This document shows positions 53,442 to 64,000 of a stretch of DNA of 64,000 nt, in pieces. The position numbers and the translations under genes are program-made. Source of the DNA: Macrobrachium rosenbergii (Eukaryota; Arthropoda; Malacostraca; Decapoda; Palaemonidae). Location of the stretch: contig NC_089763.1 of assembly GCF_040412425.1 (NCBI RefSeq), forward strand, positions 50,770,587-50,834,586, in the 5' to 3' direction. Under the pieces are notes generated by a model. That model did no database searches and was not told the origin of the DNA. It saw nothing but the letters and a program-made list of their open reading frames with translations. Within the stretch, counting starts at the first letter, position 1, and every line of letters begins with the position of its first letter.

Positions 53442-54107
53442 CTAAGACCAGCCGGCTTCCTTGGCAAGACCTCGGAACCGTTGTCTCCATTTTTCTGGGG
53501 TTATCTCGTAGGCCTTTGTAATGACTCTACGAACTTCTGCCATGTTGCCTCTCTGGCTCTTCTCCAGTGAGCGAAGCGCTGCCTTGGCTTTTCCCTCCAT
53601 ATGCTTGGCTAGTATTAAGGCTCTCTCCGTCTCCGTGGTGCTGTAGTTATCGAAAAGAGCCTCGATCTCCTCCAGCCATGCTTCTGGCTCGTCCTCAGTC
53701 CACTTGGGGACTAGGGAATTGATGCTCGAAATTGGAGCATTTGATGCAGCAGGTGTAGGACTGGAGGCTTGCTGTCTAGCCATAGCTTCGGCATTCTCCA
53801 TTTTGGCTCTTTCCAGCTCGAGCTCTTTCTCCTTACAGGCTAGCTCACTTTCCTTGCAGGCTAACTCATGCCGTCTTCTTCTTTCTTCTCTTTCCTCTTC
53901 TAATTGCCTTTGCTCGGCTTCATACGCCCTCCGTTCTTCTTCATACCTCCTCTGCTCGGCTTCATACTTCCTCTGCTCGAGTCTTTCTTCCTTCTCCCGC
54001 TTGGCCAAGTCATCCACTTGCTCCTTAACCCAGGTGGTAAGTTCCGAGCCGGTGAGACCTGCCGCCGTCCCCAGCCCCAGGAAGGTTTTATAATGCTCTG
54101 CTGCCAT
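53442..54107 (-). CDS. Gag first half: charged coiled-coil and start of SCAN-like domain
   Basis: 221 codons. The N-terminal 45 residues (LGTAAGLTGSELTTWVKEQV) resemble the start of arthropod Gypsy Gag proteins. About residues 35-110 are a strongly charged Glu/Arg-rich segment predicted as a coiled coil. A capsid-like region follows (WTEDEPEAWLEEIEALFDNY, then LILAKHMEGKAKAALRSL) and ends RQRFRGLAKEAGWS before a UAG. The next codon is ATG and the same frame continues for 284 codons, with the SCAN-like domain spanning the stop. The stop is either a disabling mutation or a site of readthrough. A host gene is unlikely given the LTRs around it. Confidence 0.68.
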   Translation of the reverse strand: MAAEHYKTFLGLGTAAGLTGSELTTWVKEQVDDLAKREKEERLEQRKYEAEQRRYEEERRAYEAEQRQLEEEREERRRRHELACKESELACKEKELELERAKMENAEAMARQQASSPTPAASNAPISSINSLVPKWTEDEPEAWLEEIEALFDNYSTTETERALILAKHMEGKAKAALRSLEKSQRGNMAEVRRVITKAYEITPEKWRQRFRGLAKEAGWS

Positions 54108-54472
54108 GGTTCTGTTGGGGAAGGGCGTCTAACCGGGTCGACTGGGCGCACTTGGGCAGCGAGGAAGTGTCTCTTCAAATGACGTGGCACCCTTTCAAAA
54201 GGTGGCACTGTAGTTTGGGTGTGCCGTGTACAGGTCACACTGGTGGCACTCAGTATCCCTAGGCACTGGTTCAGGTTAGGTTCCAGAAGAACTTTCTCTT
54301 CTGTGTTCCCTTTTGTTTTCTTTTTAATTAATTCCTATATGCTTGGTTAGTGGCACTTATGGTGCCAATGTGTTCCTAGGGACCCTCTACTGGAGTCCAA
54401 CTAGGCTATATGGGAGGAAAGGCACTCTACACCCCCTGCAGAGTGTGACAATCGAATGAGAGAGAAAGGGAA

Positions 54473-54478
<6 letters not shown>

Positions 54479-54546
<68 letters not shown>
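54479..54546. repeat. (GA)n microsatellite inside the LTR element
   Basis: A GA run of about 34 units in the leader. Length variation here would differ between copies of the element. Confidence 0.95.
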
Positions 54547-54550
<4 letters not shown>

Positions 54551-56129
54551 AAGCTATTCGAGTGATGACAGTGCAGCAAATTATTGGCACTGTGGAATAA
54601 AGTGAATTTGGGTTTTTTTTTTTTTTAAAGATCCTCGTGAGTGGCTGGTCCCAGTACCCAGTGCTAACCCCTTCTTCTTTCAGAGGGTGAAAAACTACTG
54701 TTTGCTTCGGTCTGGATAGCAGGCCTCACTCGTGACCGACAGTTTATCACTGTATTGTAATTACTCTTAACTTGTCCTCATCTATTGTGGGACAGAGGTG
54801 TTTCTTTTATTTGGTTTACTGTATTCGAATTAATTAGCCTAGTGTCGGCCGTTCTTTCTTTGAAGAGGGTCACGTACACTTAGGTTAGGAATGCTTACTT
54901 GAATGACGAGAGAGAGAGAGAGAGAGAGAGAGAGGAAGATTTTCAATCAGCTAATTTCTTGCTGCTTGAGAACATGTAAAGCAAAGATCTTATAAATGCA
55001 CAATGGCATGGATCTTAATAAAATCAGATAGATGTACGTCGTCTTGGCTTCCTTAGGGATTTTGCTTTATTATTGTAATTTTCCTGGGAGCCGATGCGAC
55101 GTCACAAGACTTTTAGCTACAATTTTAAATTCTTTTTATATGATTCTTACAGCATGTATTTGTATAGGAACTTGTTATGGTATTACTCCTAACTAAGGCC
55201 TATCTTTCCCTGCCTAAATTATCTTTTGGTTTTGTCTATCGAAGTCTGTCTAGCTAAGATATTGCGAGGTGGGTTTACTACGCCAACGAAAGTAGACCCA
55301 AAAGTGGTTGGAAGCAGAGTCGAGGTCACAATAACAAGGTCTTTAAGATGGCGGCCAAGTCCCGTTAGGCCTAAATTTCAAAACCTTGGGCGGCGCGAAG
55401 GAACACCAAAATGGCCGGTCCTCTAGTTTAAACAATTTCAAAACAACCGCGCGGCGGGTATTTTCTTTTTAGCAAAAAATTCAAAACAACAAACGAAACA
55501 AATGCAGGTATCCAGATTTTACTTTAAATATACCAATCATGCATAGTGTTTTACGTTAAGGATGGAAAACGAAATTACCAAACAACGTTGTGTCTTTTGT
55601 TATTGTATTCTCGCGGTGAAACATCCTCAGCAAACAATGGAATAGATTTGCGTGATTCAGAATGGACCAAATTTACTTTACTGAAAATGTATTTTATGAT
55701 ACAATTATTACTTCCGTTCGTTCGCTACTTCACTGACACGGTTTTACCTGATTCCCGCTATATGAACCACGACGATCGGAATTGCCGACGCGATTAGTAC
55801 ATTACTTTGTGTATATGAAATGGGCTCCGCTTTTCTCGGCCTTAGGATTCGTTACTTGAACGACTTCTCGAACGCCAAACGCAGCAAAATGTCCTTTCTT
55901 AAACGACACAAATTGTGATTCGCTCTCCTCTCGAGTCGCACCCTTTCCTACCTACGCTACTTCTCACTACCTGTAATTATAACTATTCTCTTTACTACTT
56001 ATTATTATGCCTCGTTCTTTGTTTGGAAGATTGAAATGGAATTCAATATCTGACTTTTATCTTTGGAATTAATGTAATTTTAATTTCCTTTTCTCCAGAT
56101 TCTTTCTCTAAAATTTACTTTAGATTCTA

Positions 56130-56142
56130 CGCAAGGTCGCCA
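56130..56142 (-). other. Primer binding site candidate of the pol-less element
   Basis: On the minus strand TGGCGACCTTGCG begins one base after the CA end of the 5' LTR. TGGCGACC-type sites are common in Gypsy-class elements. The primer tRNA is not assigned. Confidence 0.6.
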
Positions 56143-56143
56143 C

Positions 56144-57711
<1,568 letters not shown>

Positions 57712-59196
57712 ATGAACACGTGTGTGTCCAGCAAAGACTTGTTTCATTTCAATTGTCATCAGTTGAGATAAGAGAGAACGCTTTGTTTCGGGTTAACGTG
57801 ATGACAGGTTGGAATAACAAATGCCGATCCGTCCCGTACGAGCACAAGACAAGTGATTTCATGTTGTTACATGCATTGTTCGAGTCACGCACGCCACTTT
57901 GAGAGAAAGAATACATGTCTTGATCAGTTACACCATGTTTTGTAAGATTGCATTCAAAACGTTTTGCTGGGATGACGTCACTTTCCTTCTAGAAATTTCT
58001 CCATGGTATCTCGCACTCAAAATGCTTTAATGATGTCACCTCCCTGCTTCTAGAACTTCTCTTTTGTATCTCGCACCCAAAATGCTTTAATGACATCATG
58101 TAATTGTTTCACGTGTTACTGGAATTCTAAAATCTGTTTCATTCTGATTTCTGAGACCAGTTAGTTTGGTTCCCTCTCTCTCTCTCGTTCTTAAAAAGAT
58201 ATTACTTTTAACGTAGTGCTTTGTGGTCACGTATTAGCATTAACTTTTGAGATCTGAATTTAGTAAAGTTATTTAATTTGTAACGGCGCCTGGTAAAAAA
58301 TTGTGTTTTGTGGTAACACAGCTGCAGCAAGTGATTTTACAGAGATTTTCACAAGTTTGGGTAAGGTAACGTGAATTTTACTTATTAATACCATGGTACG
58401 ATAAGTTAGGAAATTTTGACCAAGTGAAATTATTATTGATAAATGTTTTGTGTATTTTTGTGTGTTTTTCTATTTACAATCTCTTCATATTTTCACATTT
58501 TTTATGTTTGTGAAGTAACATTTATTTACATAGCATTTTAGATATTTTTTGGTAATTTAACATTGCATACTTTATTTAATATTTCATTTATTAAGATTTT
58601 CTTTTCAAATCTTGAGTAATTCTTGATAGTTTAAATTTTGCTTGATTGATTTAAATTCATGATAAAGTTTTTGTGAATTAGTTTTGTTTCATAATTTAAT
58701 TCAAGAATTAATTAAGTGTTCTGTTATTTTCAAGTAATAGTAAATTTTTCAGATTGTGAATTCTAATTATAAACTTTGAATTTAAAAATAAAATTTTGTA
58801 TTTAATATTTTTAGAAAAACAGTGTTTCATTTATTGATCACCAGTGAATAGGATTGATTGTGTGTGCATAAAGCAAATTGATAAACATTTTTTGTTCTTT
58901 TAGTTTTGCTAAAGTGAATTAAGACCAGGGAAACAGTTAGAGTTGTTTGATGGAGTGATGCCCTTTTACTCTAGAATATTTCTAGCTTAATTTTTGATAC
59001 CTCACACATATTCTGATAAACTTAGTTTGATTTTTCAAGTGATAAATAAGTTTTTTCTTAAGGGATCACTGTTACCTTTAGAGTACTCAGTCGTAATTAT
59101 TAATGTTATGAGAGTTCAGGTATCTGGCTGAAGTGAGGTATATTTTTGAATTTTGAGATTAGTTGTGTAATAACCAGGTACTTGATACGCATTGTG

Positions 59197-59199
<3 letters not shown>
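57712..59199 (-). repeat. TGYGACG-ended block, right copy, part 2
   Basis: Matches the reverse complement of 2,593-4,036, roughly 93-95% by eye in the sampled outer part, with indels. It ends GTGACA against (AT)n. The frame 57,678-57,902 and the left-arm frame 3,768-3,971 share part of a translation but each is interrupted, so no gene is called. Confidence 0.6.
57970..58102. promoter_or_regulatory. CRE-type and heat-shock-element-type module (right)
   Basis: The mirrored counterpart of 3,666-3,788. TGACGTCA is at 57,973-57,980, and TTCtaGAAatTTC (a perfect three-unit heat-shock-type array) at 57,987-57,999. TGATGTCA and TGACATCA variants follow in the next tandem units. One unit boundary differs from the left arm, yet a three-unit array is kept in both. 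Function is inference. Confidence 0.4.

Positions 59200-59270
<71 letters not shown>
59200..59270. repeat. (AT)n tract at the right outer arm boundary
   Basis: An AT run. Homology with the left arm ends here, mirroring 2,498-2,592. Confidence 0.92.
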
Positions 59271-59274
<4 letters not shown>

Positions 59275-59521
59275 ATTGTATTGTTCTGTGCATTAGTATA
59301 AACTTTATTAAACACATACACAAGAAAGCTTGTAACTTGTAAATACAATTGTTCCATCCAGTTTGATTAGTAAATTACTAACAGGACCTCATTTAAACTG
59401 GATACCTGATAATGAGGACTGTTTTTCCAAGAAAGCTTGTAACTTTTTCTGAATAAATACTCCATATATATAATAGATACCATCCAGTTTGAATAGCGAT
59501 CCTTTAATTAATATATATTTG

Positions 59522-59568
<47 letters not shown>

Positions 59569-60159
59569 CCCGCGTACCATATTCACATATATATACCTGG
59601 CTATATATAAACGATATATATATAGACTTTATCCTTCTCGTATATATATAATAACGCGGGTATACCGCTATTCACATATAATATATTTTCGGCTTCGTAG
59701 TTACAAGCATATAAAAAGAGCGAAGAATATTATTATAATATTAGAATTACATATGTATATATATTCACAGAAATATGTTGGTTTTGCTCATTCAAATAAA
59801 TTATCCACTCTAATCACTTCTACTGCAGTGCTATTTCTTCAATTTCTACTATCACTTTAGTGTCTGAAACTTTACATGTTTCATTTTCTCAAACACTAAG
59901 TCAAATCTTCATGTTTTGTCTGCTTTAAGATCCACACAGAAAACTGATGCTTGCTTAACATCTTAAATGGTTTCAGGTAATCTTTTAATATGGTTCTAGA
60001 TGTCTTTAAAGCTTTTGATTGAAGAATATATGAAAGTTTGGTCTGACGACCTGACAATGGTTATTCATTATCGAGATAAAGAATGTTCAGAGGATAATGC
60101 TAATAAATTAGTTACTTATAACCTAGTAATTATAAAATTGACAAAAATGGTCAAGTAGC
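59271..60159. other. Unique right flank with duplicated short segments and (AT)n
   Basis: AT-rich. It contains two diverged copies of a segment (AAGAAAGCTTGTAACTT near 59,323 and 59,429; CCATCCAGTTTGA near 59,355 and 59,481) and (AT)n at about 59,526-59,567. A degenerate hammerhead-like motif lies at 59,404-59,442. No gene is recognised; the frame 59,489-59,860 derives partly from the AT run. Confidence 0.45.
59404..59442 (+). ncRNA. Degenerate hammerhead-like motif 5
   Basis: CTGATAATGAGGACT, a spacer, then GAAAGCTTGTAA. The layout resembles motif 2 (CTGATGATGAGG...GAAAGCTTGTAA), but the core CUGAUGA has a G-to-A change and stem II is weak. It is probably a decayed Penelope terminal repeat. 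Confidence 0.3.
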
Positions 60160-61620
60160 AGAAAAAATGTCAATAGTTTTTAAAAAGTAAATGATGTTCT
60201 CCCCGTCAACGCAATCATTTAAAACCTTTCCCCTGGAACCTGAAATTTTATGTTGTTTTCCCACTGACATGTTTGGGACAGTCCACCAACATGTCCTCCA
60301 CAGTAAGAAGCATATCACACAGATTACAAATTGGTGGTTTGTTACCCCTCAGGAAGAACTTGTGGAAAAAATGAGTACAACCTATTCTCAGTCTACTTAC
60401 TCTAGTCCCAACTCCACAATATCTCCTTTAGGATGGTGACCAAAAGTTGATCGATGGATAGATTTTTTGATATTTTAAGTTTTCTCAGAGAAAAAATTAC
60501 ATGTATTTTGCCACTTATACATAGATTAAGACTGGACAGGCCATTTAATGTCAGCATCAGGAACTGAGGGATAAATCAATACTACTCAGTGTTGTTACAT
60601 ACTTGGCTTCTGTATCTGCTTCTTCATTACCTCTGATACCAAAATGCTCTGGCACTCAGCAAAACTGCACGGATTTATAACGAGGTGTTCGACAAGAGAG
60701 CCATCCCTCGAGTTTCTGAACAGCTGGATGAGAAAGGCTAAATTGTCAATAGTTGTAAGAGCAACAAACGATTCTGAGTAAATCTGCCATCTGTCTTCTT
60801 CAGAAGTTGTAGAGATTTTCATATAGCTGTCAATTTGACTGTAAAAACTGAAGCATTTACTAGATAATTTAGCTATGCGGGACTCATTATGCACGTCTAC
60901 AATGCCTAACCCATCATGGGTCTTCGATCCACGTAAGAACTTGGTGGAGTCTATGAATTTCATCATGGGCTAAAAACTGGGATTCTATTGCCACCTCAGG
61001 TAAAGACTTCTAGCTTACAGCTTACGGACACACTTTAGGCCCATTAACTTCCATGGTGGAATTTTTGAATATTCAGTTTTCATGATCTTCTGCCCCTTCA
61101 AGGAACAATCCTCCACCTTTACACTGATATGTTTTTAGAAAGGTTTACTGGTGTTAGGGATGTTAATTTTTTCTGATTGACATTCTCTAAGCACATTTTT
61201 AGTAAGCCTTTTTAAGTAATCTATGTGGTGCAGTCTCTGTTCTTCTCTTTTTAGATTCAGAGGCATATGTTCAGTGTCCACATATATATATTCTTTAAAT
61301 GAGAGGTTCTAGAAATTTCAGAGCATACACAAAAGCCTAATTTTGTATTACATTCTATTTTTTTTTAACGTAATCTTTATAAGCACTAGAGTACATTTGG
61401 CAACCATAATCTACCTTTGATATCTAGCAATTTCTTCATTTTGTCCTTTAAAAAGTTTGTGTGCAGACCAAGTGAGTCTGGTATCAAATATTATTCCATG
61501 GAACAACACTACATCACTATAGTTCTTGGAATCAGCTAAGTTCTTCTGTGGCTGACTTTGTAGCAGAAAATTTTAATCCTTCTCATATCGCATTTACTAA
61601 TGGTCAGGGGCATAGCTCGA
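60160..61620 (-). mobile_element. I-like non-LTR retrotransposon, 3' part
   Basis: Read on the minus strand: an RT C-terminal region at about 61.6-61.4 kb (homologous to 21,908-22,290), then RNase H, encoded in pieces including 60,595-60,966 and VPEHFGIRGNEEAD near 60,605-60,655. A C-terminal CCHC-like region follows (CNLCDMLLTVEDMLVDC near 60.29-60.33 kb, with Asp where His is usual). RNase H plus terminal CCHC indicates the I group. Frameshifts and stops make it non-functional. Confidence 0.75.
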
Positions 61621-61757
61621 AATTTCAGCACAGTTGTTTATTTTGTGATCAAAGCATGAAAATTGGCAAACATGTAGACTAATATGTCTTGATCATTTTC
61701 AGATATTTGGGCACTTGAAATTATGTCTGTGTCAGCCACGGCAGCCATTTTCCCAAA

Positions 61758-64000
61758 ATGGCCGCCGTATGCCACTGGTTTTCAGAGACATTTCCCTCTG
61801 GAGTGACCTCAATCCCCTACAGTTTGGTTAACATGGGCAGAAATGATGATTATTTTGTGCAATGTAACAAAGATAAAAGGAAGGATGTTGATCAGCTGCC
61901 AAACTTCTACACAGACGTACCGCCAGTTGCATCTGATGTCAAAGGAGCATCTGTACCATCGACCTCATTAACCTCACTGAAGAGAAATGGCATTGCAAAA
62001 TATACTGACAAGCAGTACAAATGGCTGGAGAGAGTGAGATGTACTCTTGAAGATGAAGCAGGGGAGAAATCGGAAGATGCATCATGGGCAGCATATCATG
62101 CAAGCCACCAAGAGCAAGGACCCACATCATCACCCCAACCGTTCTACTACCTCTGTTCCAAGAGAAATGCAGTGGAGCATCTCAGTCATGGTCAGATCCA
62201 GTTCTGACATTCGACCAGCCACTGTATGCTCTGGTAAAACAAAAACAATGGAAGTGGGCACAGAAATATGGGGAAGATCAGTTTGTTGTGGTGTTCGGTG
62301 GGCTGCATATTGAAATGGCAAGTTTGAAAACAGAAGGTGACTGGCAGCAAGCAGATGTAGTGTCACCAGAAACAGCAGACTCCTTTCTTCCATCAGCACA
62401 TGTTATGCTCACCAGAAGAGCACACCAGATCACAGCTGCTGCCTTGTACATTCTGCAGCACCATGCCTTTGAAAGCTATTGTCTTGCCTGTGCAGAGGAA
62501 GGTACAGTTCCTCCGAATCTTGAGGACTGGTGTGAGGAGAGAGGTAAAAGTTCTTCACAGTTCCAGTACTGGGACTCTGCATTCCCACCTATGTGCAGTC
62601 CTTTCCCAGAGGTCTACAAAGAATTCAGTGCTGGCCACTTTACAGGGCAGAAGACTAACTGAGCTTTCTCTGCAATTGCCACTGATCAAGTACATGAGCA
62701 AATCAATGCTCATATCAAAGTTGATGGCAGAGCCGTTGGCCTCACAGAGGATCCAAGTGCCTTGCAGCGTTGGATTATTTCTGGACAAGAAGCTGCTAGA
62801 CTGACAGATGATTTTGAAAGTGAGGTTCAGCACCAGAGAAAGGAGGACATGATGCATCATGAGCAAACACTAAGTGTACAGAAGTTTTTTGTAAAAGATG
62901 TACACTCACTCATGAAGGTCACTGAGGAACTATGAAACCCCTTTGAAGAGAACAGCCAGGACTTACTTGTCCTTGACACCAAAGAAATTCCAGATGCATC
63001 AGTAGAGGAGACCATTCGCACTGTCAAATTGGTCAGGAGCAGTTTGATGCATTCACTAGCGAGTGTCTCACAGACAGAACCAATTCATTAATGACACTAT
63101 TCACCGCAACAAGCTACCTTTGTTTGGCATCAAGAGCCAACAGCTAACCAAAACCAAGAAGCAGATGAACCCTCTCAAAAGTGATGTGGAACTATTTTTT
63201 CAGACTCTATATAGCCTGCCAAACATGAGATAGCAATTTGGAAGAATTTTTTAGACATGAGAATCAGGCATGTCCCCCTGCCCTCTCAGAGTCAGGTAAG
63301 CTCCAACTGGGGACGAAGGGCGACTTGCTGAGACGTCTGGAAGACCATTCACAGATACAATCAGATGCAGCCAATGTCACTGCCAAGGTTCTTGATGGAG
63401 CTGTGGTTGTGCAGATGCTGAAACCTGGTACAGCCAAGAATTTGAGGAATATGCGAACCTTACATCCAAGGACAGCTTCAACATTGCTCACGTCTTGACC
63501 TTGCGTGGGACATCTTCAGTTCTGACTCACTCAAATCCACAGCCAGAGTGAAAAGTGTGAGAAGGTATGTTGTCAAGTCAGCAACCATTCCAAGAAATTG
63601 GCAGAGTTTCTTGCATGTGGACAACAACAAAGTGGAGCTCTTCCATTCCCTTTCTGAGGCAGGCATTGACTCCTTTGATGATGGTAGTGGCAAGGTGCTA
63701 GTGGTGACAGGTGGACGACAGGTACTCTGCTCCAGCCCAAGAAAGTACAGGATCACTTGCTCCATGTACTCATGAAGAGGCAGATACTCGCTTTATGCTA
63801 CATGCATGCCACGCTGCTCAGCACGGCCACCATAGGATTCTTGTTCAAACTGTAGATACAGATGTGGTAGTTCTGTCAGTGAAGCTAGCTCTGTCACTGT
63901 TAAATGAAGACAAACTTTGGATAGCCTTCAGGACAGGCAAAAACCTCCATTTCTTGGCCACTCATGAGACAGCTTCATCTCTGGGTCTGAGCAAGGCACA
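61758..64000 (+). pseudogene. Decayed intronless member of an uncharacterised multicopy protein family, open at window end
   Basis: Translation is recognisable over 2.2 kb without introns but in three frames. Order: 61,758-62,207 (YTDKQYKWLERVRCTLEDEA); a frameshift and probable deletion at about 62,140-62,200; 62,200-62,662 (FDQPLYALVKQKQWKW, VVFGGLHIEMASLK); an in-frame UGA; DQVHEQINAHIKVDG; another UGA at about 62,933; 63,238-63,498 (FRHENQACPPALSESGKL, VLDGAVVVQML); 63,548-63,770 (RNWQSFLHVDNNKVELFHS); then HEEADTRFMLHA and TVDTDVVVLSVKL to the end. I recognise the pattern as a large family in marine invertebrates, function unknown to me. The acidic EEADTR...DTDVVVL pair recalls PIN/FEN-type nuclease cores; that is inference. 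At least two stops and two frameshifts make this copy a pseudogene. Confidence 0.7.

Larger units (their letters stand above)
54108..56143 (-). other. Leader region of the pol-less LTR element
   Basis: 2.0 kb of noncoding sequence between the 5' LTR and gag, with a (GA)n run at 54,479-54,546 and a shorter one at 54,908-54,934. Short frames such as 55,546-55,797 show no domain. A TGGCGACCTTGCG primer-binding-type sequence starts one base after the LTR at 56,142 and runs down to 56,130. Confidence 0.6.

Noticed and set aside
53704..54093. A 129-residue Ser/Leu-rich plus-strand frame
   Set aside because: Antisense of the charged coiled-coil segment of Gag. The LTRs, primer binding site and knuckles all fix the minus strand.
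60191..60439. Plus-strand 82-residue frame
   Set aside because: Antisense of the I-like LINE C-terminal region, whose CCHC-like spacing is read on the minus strand.

Overview
This is eukaryotic, repeat-dominated DNA, and I see no intact host protein gene and no bacterial-type feature. Very long (AT)n, (GA)n, (CA)n and (AAT)n microsatellites, several kinds of non-LTR retrotransposon, a Penelope-like element, Gypsy-type LTR elements and a tRNA-derived SINE point to an invertebrate animal. I favour a decapod crustacean, from general resemblance only and at moderate confidence.

The dominant structure is a giant inverted repeat. The left arm (2,593-24,600) matches the reverse complement of the right arm (28,479-59,199) around a spacer of about 3.9 kb. 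Anchor pairs are 2,593/59,199, 4,610/48,586, 11,475/41,658, 15,571/37,556, 22,534/30,633 and 24,600/28,479. The right arm is longer by about 8.6 kb because it alone holds a 7.2 kb LTR retrotransposon in an (AT)n tract, plus flanking DNA. By eye the arms are nearly identical close to the centre and clearly diverged, with many indels, at the outside. All four arm boundaries lie in or beside (AT)n tracts.

Order in the left arm, mirrored on the right: a 2 kb block with TGYGACG termini and paired CRE/heat-shock-element motifs; AT-rich DNA with microsatellites; a dispersed repeat; LINE copy A (minus); a decayed Gypsy element (minus, 337 bp LTRs); LINE copy B (plus) of the same family as A; an unassigned 1.3 kb segment; an internally deleted I-like LINE; an (AT)n tract; a tRNA-derived SINE; an (AT)n tract; and a Penelope-like element whose two ends carry inverted copies of a hammerhead-ribozyme-like motif. 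The spacer holds a third fragment of the A/B LINE family, the 3' end of an I-like LINE, and microsatellites. Right of the palindrome lie AT-rich DNA with one more degenerate hammerhead-like motif, another I-like LINE 3' end (minus), and a decayed intronless copy of an uncharacterised protein family that runs off the window edge.

All coding sequence is transposon-derived or an intronless multicopy-type gene, and nearly all of it is broken by stops and frameshifts. The longest open frames are the Gypsy RNase H/integrase (39,227-40,354), the C-terminal ORF of the pol-less LTR element (51,628-52,689) and the Penelope RT and GIY-YIG pieces (28,837-29,861). The things most worth a second look are the palindrome with its similarity gradient and AT-tract breakpoints, the gag-protease-only LTR element, the Penelope fold-back with ribozyme motifs, and the uncharacterised family at 61.7-64 kb.
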